Shown: piece after piece, positions 9,313 through 16,785 of the stretch | Layout of the letters: each line of letters starts with the position of its first letter | Numbering within the stretch: position 1 is the first letter of the stretch | DNA from: CAJQND01 sp051010055 | GTDB lineage: Bacteria; Pseudomonadota; Alphaproteobacteria; Rhizobiales; CAJQND01 | Assembly (NCBI GenBank): GCA_051010055.1 | Contig: JBPCVY010000191.1 | Location: forward strand, 1 to 28,997 | Direction of reading: 5' to 3' | Length of the DNA stretch: 28,997 nt | Program-made: the position numbers and the translations under genes | Notes under the pieces: model-generated | What the model was told of the DNA's origin: nothing | Seen by the model: the letters and a program-made list of their open reading frames with translations, nothing else | Database searches by the model: none

Positions 9313-9327
9313 GTCAGTATTACTGAC
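9313..9327 (-). promoter_or_regulatory. perfect 15-base palindrome upstream of the oxidoreductase gene
   Basis: GTCAGTA-T-TACTGAC is perfectly symmetrical and lies 38 bases ahead of the ATG at 9274. A TTGACT element (9344-9349, minus strand) lies just upstream, so the palindrome would fall on or next to the -10 region, a normal position for a repressor operator. No regulator gene is in the window. Operator function is inferred. Confidence 0.4.
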
Positions 9328-9369
9328 ATATTTTTCATTACTTAGTCAAATCACTCTTTTGAGACTATA

Positions 9370-10572
9370 TTACCACTCCCAGAACTCATCGCCTTCCTTT
9401 TCATATGCCCGGGCCAGAACCATTTTGTGCACTTCGGAGGCGCCATCAACCAGCCGGGCGCAGCGGGCGTAGCGGTAAATCCATTCCAGAACAGTATCTT
9501 TGGAGTAGCCCTTTCCGCCGCACACCTGAATGCCCGTATCGGCGGCCTGGTGCAGGGTGTCGGCCACATGAATTTTCGCCATGGAAACTTCTTTGCGCGC
9601 CCTTGAGCCCTGATCCAATTTCCATGCGGCATTCATGGTCAACAGCCGGCCAATTTGAATCTGATGGGCAACATCGCCGAACATGATCTTGATGGATTCC
9701 CTCTCTGAGAGTGTTCGGCCAAAGGCATATCTCTCGTTTGTGTAGGCATTGGCAACTTCCATGCAGCGCTTGGCCATGCCGAGCCAACGCATGCAATGGG
9801 TAAGCCGGGCGGGCCCGAGCCTTATCTGGGTAAGGCGCAGTCCATCACCTTCATTGAGCAGCCGGTGTTCTTCTGGAATTTCCAAGCCATCGAATTTCAG
9901 CTCGCAAATGCCGCCATGCTCATCCGGGCCCAAATTTTCAATCCGGCGCACGATTTCCCAGCCAGGATCATCCCGATGAAACAGGAAGGTAGAAAGGCCC
10001 TTGCGCGGATCATCTGACGTGCGCGCACATAAGATGAAATGGTTGGCAACGGCTGCCCCTGAAATCAGCCACTTGTGGCCATTAATGACATATCTGTCGC
10101 CCTTTTTCTCAGCCTTTGTGAGCATCATGCCGCCAGGATCGGAACCGGATCCGGGGTGGGGCTCGGTCATCACAAATGACGAGCGCACATCACCATCGAT
10201 TATCGGCTGCAGCCACTTGTCCTTCAACGCGTCAGTTGCGAGCACCTTATTGAGCACCGACATATTGCCATCATCAGGCGCATTGCAGTTCACCACCACG
10301 GGGCCGAAAATGGAGCGGGCGGCAATCTCGTAGAACGCAGCCCAGCCGACAATCGGCAATCCCATGCCGCCGCGCTCTTTCGGCATTTGTGGGGCCCAAA
10401 GGCCTGCAGATTTCGCCTTTGAGCGCATTTCAGCGAGCTTTGAGAGCTTGATATTCTCGTATTCATTGTAGTTTTCGCGATCAGCTTCAAGCGGCAAAAC
10501 TTCTTCAGCGATAAACTCATAGAGCTTGTTGCAGGTTTTCTCGATTTCGGCGGGAAGTGTAAAGTCCATCAT
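9370..10572 (-). CDS. acyl-CoA dehydrogenase
   Basis: A 400-aa flavoprotein of the acyl-CoA dehydrogenase family that would introduce a 2,3-double bond into an acyl-CoA, passing electrons to ETF. Visible family marks are FVMTEPHPGSGSDPGG (FAD/substrate loop, about 135-150), INGHKWLISGA (about 164-174), the helical C-terminal domain with RYAFGRTLSE, and VDGASEVHKMVLAR near the C-terminus. VCGGKGYSKDTVLEW resembles the ACAD10/11-like and bacterial FadE-like subgroup. Two adjacent ATGs (10572 and 10569) follow GAGG; the second has the better spacing. It shares its strand with the oxidoreductase at 5771-9274 across a 95-base gap holding a palindrome, so it may be co-transcribed or separately promoted. 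Substrate chain is unknown. Confidence 0.9.
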   Translation of the reverse strand: MMDFTLPAEIEKTCNKLYEFIAEEVLPLEADRENYNEYENIKLSKLAEMRSKAKSAGLWAPQMPKERGGMGLPIVGWAAFYEIAARSIFGPVVVNCNAPDDGNMSVLNKVLATDALKDKWLQPIIDGDVRSSFVMTEPHPGSGSDPGGMMLTKAEKKGDRYVINGHKWLISGAAVANHFILCARTSDDPRKGLSTFLFHRDDPGWEIVRRIENLGPDEHGGICELKFDGLEIPEEHRLLNEGDGLRLTQIRLGPARLTHCMRWLGMAKRCMEVANAYTNERYAFGRTLSERESIKIMFGDVAHQIQIGRLLTMNAAWKLDQGSRARKEVSMAKIHVADTLHQAADTGIQVCGGKGYSKDTVLEWIYRYARCARLVDGASEVHKMVLARAYEKEGDEFWEW

Positions 10573-10668
10573 ACAACCTCATCTTTTGCTTGACTGTCGG
10601 ACGAGCAGCTTCATCTTGCAAGGGTGTAGTAGGGATAAACTTGCAAAAATTTTTCAGGAGCAGAAAAC
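10573..10668. promoter_or_regulatory. divergent intergenic region with repeated CTTGCAA
   Basis: This 96-base gap separates the minus-strand acyl-CoA dehydrogenase from the plus-strand PLP enzyme and must hold outward promoters for both. CTTGCAA occurs twice in direct orientation (10615-10621 and 10640-10646, 25 bases apart). A TTGACT (10590-10595) is a possible plus-strand -35 box without a convincing -10 partner. A ribosome site CAGGAG (10655-10660) serves the downstream gene. Confidence 0.3.
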
Positions 10669-11619
10669 TTGCCCGTGACTGTTGAAATGATAACAAAGGC
10701 TGGACGCGAAATTTCACCGGCATTTTTAAATACCCCGGTCGTGGAGGCCGAAGCGCTTAATGAAAAGCTTGGCGCATCAGTTTCGCTGAAAGTGGAGACA
10801 TTAACACCCATCCGCTGTTTCAAAGGGCGCGGCGCCGATTTTCTGGTGGCAAGCATCAAAGACGGGGCAGGCAAAGGGGCAGTATGCGCCTCTGCAGGCA
10901 ATTTCGGACAAGGCATCGCCTGGGCAGGCCGGCACTATGGTGTGCCCGTTACTGTGTTCGCAGCCAAAAACGCAAACCCCATGAAACTCGACGCCATGCG
11001 GCGTTTGTCGGCCGAAGTCATCACCACGGGCACCGATTTGGATGAGGCGAAGGATGCGGCAGAAAACCATGCTGCAGAACATGGCCAGATGTTTCTTGTC
11101 GACGGCAGACATGACGAAGGCATTGCGGGCGCCGGCACCATTGCCCTTGAGCTGACCCGCGATTGTGAGCCATTCGACATTGTGCTGGTGCCGCTGGGCA
11201 ATGGCGCGTTGGTGAACGGCATTGGCACTTGGATGAAGGACAAATCTCCCGCCACGAAAATCACGGCGGTGGCGGCTGAAGGCGCACCTTCAATGGAGAA
11301 GTCATGGCGGGAACAAAGACAGGTGGAAACCCCATCGGTTGAAACCATTGCCGACGGACTGGCCGTGAGGGTGCCCATAATGTCAGCGGTGGACACCATG
11401 CAAAGCACGACCGATGAGGTGCTGCTGGTGTCAGACAGTTCCATGAAGGAGGCCATGAAGCTTTTGTTTGAGACAACCGGGCTGGTTGTCGAACCTTCCG
11501 GCGCCATTGGCATTGGCGCAATTCTGGAACAACCGGAAATGTTCAAAGGCAAACGGGTTGCCACCATACTTTGCGGTGGAAATGTTACACCGGAACAAGC
11601 GCGTGCATGGCTGTTTTGA
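10669..11619 (+). CDS. threonine/serine dehydratase-like PLP enzyme (fold type II)
   Basis: A 316-aa PLP enzyme of the threonine dehydratase family. The Schiff-base lysine is K52 in CFKGRG. The cofactor-side motifs are SAGNFGQG (75-82), the phosphate loop LGNGALVNG (176-184) and LCGGN (301-305). Such enzymes deaminate Ser/Thr or eliminate from related beta-substituted amino acids (EutB, threo-3-hydroxyaspartate dehydratase and similar). There is no regulatory ACT domain, which points to catabolic use. The best start is TTG 10669, with CAGGAG eight bases upstream; the in-frame ATG at 10687 lacks a ribosome site. The gene ends inside the next gene (13-base overlap), so it is co-expressed with an M24 hydrolase. 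Substrate is not deducible. Confidence 0.85.
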   Translation: MPVTVEMITKAGREISPAFLNTPVVEAEALNEKLGASVSLKVETLTPIRCFKGRGADFLVASIKDGAGKGAVCASAGNFGQGIAWAGRHYGVPVTVFAAKNANPMKLDAMRRLSAEVITTGTDLDEAKDAAENHAAEHGQMFLVDGRHDEGIAGAGTIALELTRDCEPFDIVLVPLGNGALVNGIGTWMKDKSPATKITAVAAEGAPSMEKSWREQRQVETPSVETIADGLAVRVPIMSAVDTMQSTTDEVLLVSDSSMKEAMKLLFETTGLVVEPSGAIGIGAILEQPEMFKGKRVATILCGGNVTPEQARAWLF

Positions 11620-12779
11620 CACCATTTGACAAGGCAGAATTCGAAAGACGGCTGGCACGCTTGCAAGAGCGTATGGCGGAGGAGAAGCTCGATGCGGTGT
11701 TGATTTCAACACTCGCCGCATTCCGTTATTTCAGCGGTTACAACCCCATCATTTCCGAGAGCCCGGCGCGGCCATGGTTTCTGGTTTTGCCCGCCCAGGG
11801 TGAGCCGGTTGCTGCGATACCCCAGTTGGGCGCTGACGATATGGAAACAGCAAGCTGGATTGAGAGCATCAGGCACTGGCCGTCGCCGCGCCCTGACGAT
11901 GAAGGCGTTTCCCTGCTGGCAGAAACTATCGATGAATTACCTGCGCATCACGGAAGAGTTGGTGCAGAACTTGGACCGGAAACCCGGCTGGGTATGCCGG
12001 CGAAGGACTTTGAAAAACTGACGCAAGGTTGTTCATCGACATTCGCTGATGCTTCCGAAATCATCCGCCAGGTGCGGGCCATAAAATCCCCGGCGGAAGT
12101 GGCGCGCATTCGCCAAGCGGGCGCGTGTGCCGGGGCCGCATTTTCAACGGTGCCATCCTGGTTGCACGCAGGCATGAGCGAAGCAGAAATTCACCGCCGG
12201 TTTCAGGCAGAACTTCTCACCGCCGGTGTCGACTATGTGCGCTATCTGGCAATCGGAACCGGCCATTGCGGCTATGATTCCATTTGCCGGGGACCATTAG
12301 TGCGCAAAGTTGCAGAGGGTGATGTCGTTGGCCTAGATACGGGCGCCACCATTGACGGGTATTTTTGTGATTTTGACCGCAATTTTTCCCTGGGCGCTCC
12401 AGCGGACCAGGTTTCGCGCGCTTACCACACGCTGCACAATGCGGTTGAGGCTGGAATTGCAGCGGTCAAGCCCGATGTAACCTGCGCAGTTGTGTGGCAG
12501 GCAATGATGCAGGTTTTAACAGATGCAGGTGCTGAGGCAGGTTCCATCGGCAGAATGGGCCATGGATTGGGCATGGCCCTCACCGAGCAACCTTCCATCC
12601 ATCCGGACGACAAAACTGTCCTTCAAGCCGGCATGGTTCTCGCCATTGAGCCAGGCCTTAGCTATGAGCACGATGGCGCACCTCGGCTGATGGTGCATGA
12701 AGAAAATGTTATGGTAACGGGAGATGGCGCTGAGCTACTCAGTCCACGGGCTGCGCCTGAAATCGTCGCCATCGGATAG
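11607..12779 (+). CDS. M24-family metallohydrolase (Xaa-Pro peptidase/creatinase fold)
   Basis: A protein of about 390 aa with the creatinase N-terminal domain (about 10-150) and the pita-bread M24 catalytic domain (about 165-385). All five metal ligands are visible: D244 (VGLDTGA), D255 (FCDFDR), H319 (MGHGLG), E348 (AIEPG) and E365 (VHEEN). It is therefore probably a real dinuclear-metal hydrolase such as an Xaa-Pro dipeptidase/aminopeptidase or an ectoine-hydrolase-like enzyme, and not creatinase, which is metal-free. The frame opens at 11571, but ATG 11607 gives the normal family N-terminus (MAVLTPFDKAEFERRL) and overlaps the dehydratase by 13 bases. The pairing recalls the EutB/EutD genes of ectoine catabolism, but EutC and EutE homologues are absent here. 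Confidence 0.86.
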   Translation: MAVLTPFDKAEFERRLARLQERMAEEKLDAVLISTLAAFRYFSGYNPIISESPARPWFLVLPAQGEPVAAIPQLGADDMETASWIESIRHWPSPRPDDEGVSLLAETIDELPAHHGRVGAELGPETRLGMPAKDFEKLTQGCSSTFADASEIIRQVRAIKSPAEVARIRQAGACAGAAFSTVPSWLHAGMSEAEIHRRFQAELLTAGVDYVRYLAIGTGHCGYDSICRGPLVRKVAEGDVVGLDTGATIDGYFCDFDRNFSLGAPADQVSRAYHTLHNAVEAGIAAVKPDVTCAVVWQAMMQVLTDAGAEAGSIGRMGHGLGMALTEQPSIHPDDKTVLQAGMVLAIEPGLSYEHDGAPRLMVHEENVMVTGDGAELLSPRAAPEIVAIG

Positions 12780-12781
12780 CG

Positions 12782-14995
12782 CTATTCGTACGGGGTTTTT
12801 GCTGCCGCCTTTCCAGACCTTCCGGCAGGTGGCGCCGGCTTGTAATGACCCGGCGGTGCGCCGTGCACCATAATGCGTTTTCTGGCCTCATCAGGCATTT
12901 CCAATTCAGCACCCACCGCCAGCGCGCTTTTGCGGTCGACGAGATGTTCTCCTTGATCATCGGGCGGCGGCATCATGCTGGCCGGATAAAAAGCCATTTT
13001 TTGTTTTGCAGCATCAAACTTGCGCGCCGGGTCAATGTCTCGCTCATTCGTGCCCTTGGGCGGGTCGACGGTAACACCGTCTATCACCTCGTGATCAAAC
13101 CACCATTTCTTGGCCGGGTTGCGCATACCATTGCCCAGTTTGTCATCGACCCATGTTGCGATTGGCACCATCAAAGGCTTCAGCCCCATGGCGTTCACCC
13201 CAAGCCAGCTGGCCACCCGGGTAAGCAGCGCGCCGTCTGCATCAACAACCTTGTTGATGGGACAGGTTTTCATGCACCGCCCGCATGCTGCCCCGCGCTG
13301 GTTGGTGAGCCGGTAGCGGGTGCACCGTTCCACATCCGGCTTCCAGGTTTCATATCCGTTGAACATAACCTTGCCGCCGAACGGAATGGCATCGCACGGG
13401 CATTCGCGCGCACATTTGTAACAATTGGAACAGAAATATTGCAGGCCGAAATCAATGGGTCTGTCCACTTTCAGAGGAAGGTCTGTAGTCATGACGACAG
13501 ACTTAAAGCGCGGGCCGACAAATGGATTGAGAACCAGTTCACCAATGCGGCTGAGCTCTCCTAACCCTGCCCACAAAATGAGCGGGATTTGCAGCACATC
13601 GCTGTCCGCATTAGTTTGCGCGCGCGCCGCAACGCCATTATCTCGCAGAAACTGCGCCATGACACCGGCAATCTCCGCCCCGCGCAAATATGCCCGCATC
13701 GATTGGGCCCCCGATACCCAATCATCACCACTGGCCCCTTCCATGGTGTCGTAGCCTTGGTCGATAAGCATCACCACCGCAAAACGGTGATAGGGCTTGA
13801 TTTCGCTGCCGTCTGCATTGTGCGAAAACCATGCATAACGGGGCACCTCGCATATGCCCGCCAGATCAGCACCCAGCGCGTAGGCCAGAGATTTTACTGC
13901 CTTGGCATTTTCTTCGGCATTGGCAAATCCATCTGATACCTCCTTGGCCAGCGAGCCGTCCTGGTGCGGCACCATGGAGCGGATTGCGCCGAGCAATGAA
14001 TGTGCAAACGGTGTCTTGAACGCAAACCGCCCCCGTTCCCGCTTGGCCTTTTCCCCAAGATCGCCATGCAATGCCCGCTGGAAGAAGGCAGCTCGCTTTG
14101 GCACACGGGGCACTTCATCATCAATAATGAGCGTTGTTGGCCTGTCGATGCGTTTGACCTGCTCCATGGGGTATTTGCTGCGATGGCTTGCCCGTTTGGC
14201 GCGCCGGTTACGCTCGCGGCCCGATACTGCGCCGTTTATGCCCCACCAATATTTCATGCCGGCAGGTTCAAGGGCTGAGGCGGCCAACGGCGTTTCCGTT
14301 GCAAGCTCGTAATCGGTAGTGACAGCGCCGATAGCAAACTCAGAGCCGATAAACGGTGCCTCAATGTGGTCACCTACCCGCACGGCCAACCCGGCCAACA
14401 CCGCCAGGCGCTCCCGGTCAACTTGGCAATCTCCAACTGAATGAGCTTTTGCCGAAAACCCCATTGTGCGGATATGTCCGGCAAGGGTTAGCGCGATTTC
14501 ACATGCCCGAAGTTCGGCAACTTCGTTCAGTGCCGGTTCAAGCCAGCCCCGTGCGTGATTGTCTTTCTCGGGCAGGCGGGCATGGGAAACAAGCACCACA
14601 AGGGCATGGGTGTGACTTGAGCGCGCCTTGCCCGCATACCAGGCGGTTTCCTGCACCAGGCAAATGCCTGCCATATCGGCATCCATAAAGTAGGCACCAC
14701 CTTTTACGTCGACTGAACGCCGGGGAAGATCATCTGGCACAGGGGCTTTAGCTGGAGCCACATCACCATCTGAAAATTCGGCGAAAATACCGCGGTAGTG
14801 CTCAGCAGCCTGGGCAAGTTTGCCAGTAGGCAGCGGCACCGCCGGTTCGTGCAATGGCGCGCGCTCAGCCTCACGCGCAACAATCGAACCATCTCTTTCC
14901 AATGTCTCAAGAGGATATGGTCCGAGATGAAAAGGGCGGTTTTTCGAACGCGGGTACAAGAACATCTTGCAACCATATCGGTTGTTACAGATCAT
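12782..14995 (-). CDS. reductive-dehalogenase-like corrinoid/iron-sulfur protein with duplicated core
   Basis: A 737-aa cytoplasmic protein. Its C-terminal part carries the two-cluster signature of RdhA/QueG-type enzymes: C522-x2-C525-x2-C528-x3-C532-P, then C558-x12-C571-x2-C574-x3-C578-P. Ahead of this lies a corrinoid-binding-like module (about 372-514: LGADLAGICEVPRYAWF...LRGAEIAGVMAQFLRDNG...NPFVGPRFKSVVMTTDLPL). A second, diverged copy lies at about 101-237 (MDADMAGICLVQETAWY...LRACEIALTLAGHIRTMG...APFIGSEFAIGAVTTDYEL). There is no Tat signal, no RdhB anchor gene and no C-terminal flavin/2Fe-2S reductase domain as found in catabolic NpRdhA-type enzymes. The residue-11 ATG (14965; MFLYPRSKNRPFHLGPYPLE) is an alternative start. 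It converges on the M24 gene with a 2-base gap. Whether it dehalogenates anything is unknown; other corrinoid or electron-transfer roles are possible. Confidence 0.82.
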   Translation of the reverse strand: MICNNRYGCKMFLYPRSKNRPFHLGPYPLETLERDGSIVAREAERAPLHEPAVPLPTGKLAQAAEHYRGIFAEFSDGDVAPAKAPVPDDLPRRSVDVKGGAYFMDADMAGICLVQETAWYAGKARSSHTHALVVLVSHARLPEKDNHARGWLEPALNEVAELRACEIALTLAGHIRTMGFSAKAHSVGDCQVDRERLAVLAGLAVRVGDHIEAPFIGSEFAIGAVTTDYELATETPLAASALEPAGMKYWWGINGAVSGRERNRRAKRASHRSKYPMEQVKRIDRPTTLIIDDEVPRVPKRAAFFQRALHGDLGEKAKRERGRFAFKTPFAHSLLGAIRSMVPHQDGSLAKEVSDGFANAEENAKAVKSLAYALGADLAGICEVPRYAWFSHNADGSEIKPYHRFAVVMLIDQGYDTMEGASGDDWVSGAQSMRAYLRGAEIAGVMAQFLRDNGVAARAQTNADSDVLQIPLILWAGLGELSRIGELVLNPFVGPRFKSVVMTTDLPLKVDRPIDFGLQYFCSNCYKCARECPCDAIPFGGKVMFNGYETWKPDVERCTRYRLTNQRGAACGRCMKTCPINKVVDADGALLTRVASWLGVNAMGLKPLMVPIATWVDDKLGNGMRNPAKKWWFDHEVIDGVTVDPPKGTNERDIDPARKFDAAKQKMAFYPASMMPPPDDQGEHLVDRKSALAVGAELEMPDEARKRIMVHGAPPGHYKPAPPAGRSGKAAAKTPYE
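13454..13882 (-). repeat. internal protein repeat, copy 2 (corrinoid-binding-like module)
   Basis: This encodes residues about 372-514 of the protein at 12782-14995. It shares the framework ADxAGIC...AW, LRxxEIA, GxxAxA and TTD-L with copy 1 (14285-14695). The copies have diverged strongly at DNA level, so this is an old domain duplication and not a recent tandem repeat. Copy 2 adjoins the Fe-S cluster region and is the likelier functional corrinoid site. Confidence 0.7.
14285..14695 (-). repeat. internal protein repeat, copy 1 (degenerate corrinoid-binding-like module)
   Basis: This encodes residues about 101-237 of the protein at 12782-14995, the N-terminal counterpart of copy 2 (13454-13882). 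It retains the DMAGIC, LRACEIA and TTDYEL landmarks but is slightly shorter and lacks an attached Fe-S region. It may be a structural pseudo-domain, an interface or a second cofactor site. Confidence 0.7.
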
Positions 14996-15058
14996 AGTCC
15001 AGAGACGGACAGGCTTGGCCTTATGTTTTAGGACTAGTGCGCAAGGAGGACCGAACTG
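14995..15058. promoter_or_regulatory. short divergent promoter region
   Basis: This gap of about 63 bases separates two divergent genes, so outward promoters must be packed here or inside the gene starts. It contains a 6-base inverted repeat TAGTCC (14995-15000) / GGACTA (15031-15036). A near-consensus ribosome site AAGGAGG (15043-15049) lies nine bases ahead of the ATG at 15059. Operator function of the repeat is speculative. Confidence 0.3.
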
Positions 15059-15994
15059 ATGAACACAACGGTCAGAAAAACCCTGCAGGCCCGTGTTGAG
15101 GGCGGCGGCACGCCGGAAATGACCGATTGGTATTTGAAATCAGAAACCGGCGTTCTGAAAGATGTTCTGCTTGGGCCAGCCGAAACTTTTCGCTGGCTGG
15201 GCCTGGAGAATGCGGAATATTCGTCACTTGTACGCGATACCCTGCGCCGGGGCCGCACATTCGACAAGCAGATTGCCATGCGTCAGCACCGGGAAATGGT
15301 TGATGCGTACGAACATGCAGGCGTTACGTGCCATTTTCTGCCTGTTGATGAAAACGTGCCCTATCAAATCTACGCACGCGATTCCTCGTTCATGACACCC
15401 TATGGAGCGGTAATCTGCCAGCTCGCCAACCCGCGCCGGCGCGGGGAGTATGCTGCCGCTCTGCGGTTTTACCTTGAGCATGACATTCCCGTTTACGACA
15501 TGGTGAGTGCAGGCAATTTCGAAGGCGGCGACTTCAATATTATCAGGCATGGGGTTGCCCTTTTGGGTTACACCGACCACCGCTCTGAAGAGGTTGCGGC
15601 CAATCAGGTAGCAGACTGGTTCATCAAGGAAGGCTGGGAAACAAAATTTGCGCCCATTGACCAGTTCTACGTCCACATTGATCTAATGGTGTGTATGCTG
15701 AATGAGCATTGCGCGGCGGTTTGCCTTGAGACCACCGATGATGAGATTGTTACCTGGCTGCGGGAAAAGAAAATCGAAATCATCCCGGCAAGTTTCAAGG
15801 AAACCATGGCCCTTGGATGCAATGTGGTGGCCCTCGGCAATGACCGGGTTTTATCAACTCTTGGCGCAACCGATCTCAACGCAAAAATGCGGGCCAACGG
15901 TTTTCATGTGTACGATCCGGAAATGACAATGTTCACCTGGGCTGGTGGCGGTGTGCATTGCATGTGCCAGCCGTTGCGCAGAGAGGCGGCGTGA
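15059..15994 (+). CDS. guanidino-group-modifying enzyme (arginine deiminase/amidinotransferase superfamily)
   Basis: A 311-aa single-domain beta/alpha-propeller enzyme. The superfamily active-site positions are visible: the YARDSSF segment (R107, D108), FEGGDF (E155, D158), VHID (H206, D208) and the nucleophile C301 in GGGVHCM near the C-terminus. Members hydrolyse or transfer the amidino group of arginine, methylarginines, agmatine or other guanidines through a Cys-bound intermediate. Retention of H-x-D suggests a free guanidinium substrate, as in arginine deiminases and amidinotransferases. The start is secured by AAGGAGG nine bases upstream. It is monocistronic as far as visible. A more divergent relative lies at 20932-21924. 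Exact reaction is not assignable; dimethylargininase-like and amidinotransferase-like labels are both defensible. Confidence 0.82.
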   Translation: MNTTVRKTLQARVEGGGTPEMTDWYLKSETGVLKDVLLGPAETFRWLGLENAEYSSLVRDTLRRGRTFDKQIAMRQHREMVDAYEHAGVTCHFLPVDENVPYQIYARDSSFMTPYGAVICQLANPRRRGEYAAALRFYLEHDIPVYDMVSAGNFEGGDFNIIRHGVALLGYTDHRSEEVAANQVADWFIKEGWETKFAPIDQFYVHIDLMVCMLNEHCAAVCLETTDDEIVTWLREKKIEIIPASFKETMALGCNVVALGNDRVLSTLGATDLNAKMRANGFHVYDPEMTMFTWAGGGVHCMCQPLRREAA

Positions 15995-16059
15995 ACGTCT
16001 TTTTTCAAATAAATTACTGAAAAATAATAGAAAATCCTGTTTTCGAAACATGAACGGGA

Positions 16060-16089
16060 GATGAACGGGCACCTCAGACTTCGTTCATC
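16060..16089 (+). other. inverted repeat in the gap after the guanidino enzyme
   Basis: GATGAACG (16060-16067) and CGTTCATC (16082-16089) can pair into an 8-base stem with a 14-base loop. The left arm belongs to a short direct repeat, TGAACGGG, also present at 16051-16058. There is no T-run after it, so I do not call it an intrinsic terminator. It could be a messenger end structure or an operator for the following BA14K gene. The rest of 15995-16169 is AT-rich near 16010-16035 and could hold that gene's promoter. Confidence 0.3.
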
Positions 16090-16169
16090 ACCCCAACAGT
16101 AGGTTCGCGGCATTAGGTGAACAGGGGGTGGTTCGCAACCCCGTATCCCACAATCCCGGAGACAGTTTG

Positions 16170-16643
16170 ATGATACTTTCACAATCTAAATTGATTGGAT
16201 TTTCTGCTGCGCTCCTTGCGCTTGCATTCGCCTTTGCACCATCAAGCGCCAGCGCAACACCATTTTTAGCAGATGCCAGCACGGCCAAACTCGCCAACGC
16301 AGATGGAAAACTGCAAGTTCATCTGGCCGGCCGCCGCCGCAACGGGCGCAATCACCGCAAAGCCAAACGGCGCTGGCGCCGCCACTATCGCGGCCAGCGC
16401 TACCGCCACCGCCGCCACGGTTACACTCACTATCATGGCGGGTACTGGTATCCCTATGCCTGGAGGCTTGGCGCTGCTGCGGCCACTGCAATTATCGCCA
16501 ACCAGCACGCCACCCGCCAAGGCAGTGGTGATGCCCACGTCAATTGGTGCCTCGTCCGCTACCGTTCATACAATCCTCGCACCGATATGTTCTTGAGCTA
16601 TAGCGGCAGGTACAAACCCTGCATCAGCCCCTTTTCTTACTGA
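16170..16643 (+). CDS. BA14K-family exported basic protein
   Basis: About 157 aa. Translation most likely begins at ATG 16170, eight bases after GGAG (16158-16161). This gives a clean signal peptide (MILSQSKLIGFSAALLALAF...SASATP). The mature part has a very basic Arg/His-rich stretch (about residues 50-90), then a Tyr/Gly/Trp-rich piece. The C-terminal signature HVNWCLVRYRSYNPRTDMFL...PCISPF has the two cysteines and the W-C-x-x-R-Y-R-S-Y core of the BA14K family. That family, named for a Brucella immunoreactive protein with lectin-like properties, is common in Hyphomicrobiales and is thought to be envelope-located. The open frame extends back to GTG 16128, which lacks signal-peptide logic. 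Molecular role is unknown. Confidence 0.85.
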   Translation: MILSQSKLIGFSAALLALAFAFAPSSASATPFLADASTAKLANADGKLQVHLAGRRRNGRNHRKAKRRWRRHYRGQRYRHRRHGYTHYHGGYWYPYAWRLGAAAATAIIANQHATRQGSGDAHVNWCLVRYRSYNPRTDMFLSYSGRYKPCISPFSY

Positions 16644-16785
16644 GCTGAACCGATACCGGCGCCCACTTGCCGGAAAAATTGGTAAAAAATTGCGCCCTGC
16701 CGGAAAATTTTGCAGCGGGCCCATAATTTTTTCCAATTCAGAACATTTGTGCATAGGGAGAAATGAAAAATCAGGTATAACAACA

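Noticed and set aside
10615..10646. Two CTTGCAA copies as a phage attachment site or small repeat array
   Set aside because: Seven bases repeated twice, with no integrase or mobile gene nearby, is within chance. Kept only as a weak possible regulator site.
10935..11666. Minus-strand open frame (243 codons) over the PLP dehydratase
   Set aside because: The plus frame has all PLP motifs and a good ribosome site. The opposite frame has Ser/Pro-rich non-protein-like composition.
11607..12779. M24 protein as creatinase, which would fit the guanidino theme
   Set aside because: Creatinases do not use the dinuclear metal site, but all five metal ligands are intact here.
10669..12779. Ectoine/hydroxyectoine degradation genes eutB-eutD
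   Set aside because: Only the two widespread families are present. EutC, EutE, the ectoine transporter and a regulator are missing, so the specific label is not justified.
16656..16673. Hairpin CCGGC-8-GCCGG after the BA14K gene as intrinsic terminator
   Set aside because: The stem is only five pairs and is followed by an A-run, not a T-run, in the direction of transcription.
16763..16780. Five-codon open frame (ATG AAA AAT CAG GTA stop) after GGGAG, ahead of the DUF3108 gene
   Set aside because: The ribosome-site spacing (2 bases) is too short and there is no run of regulatory codons or attenuator hairpins, so a leader peptide is not supported.
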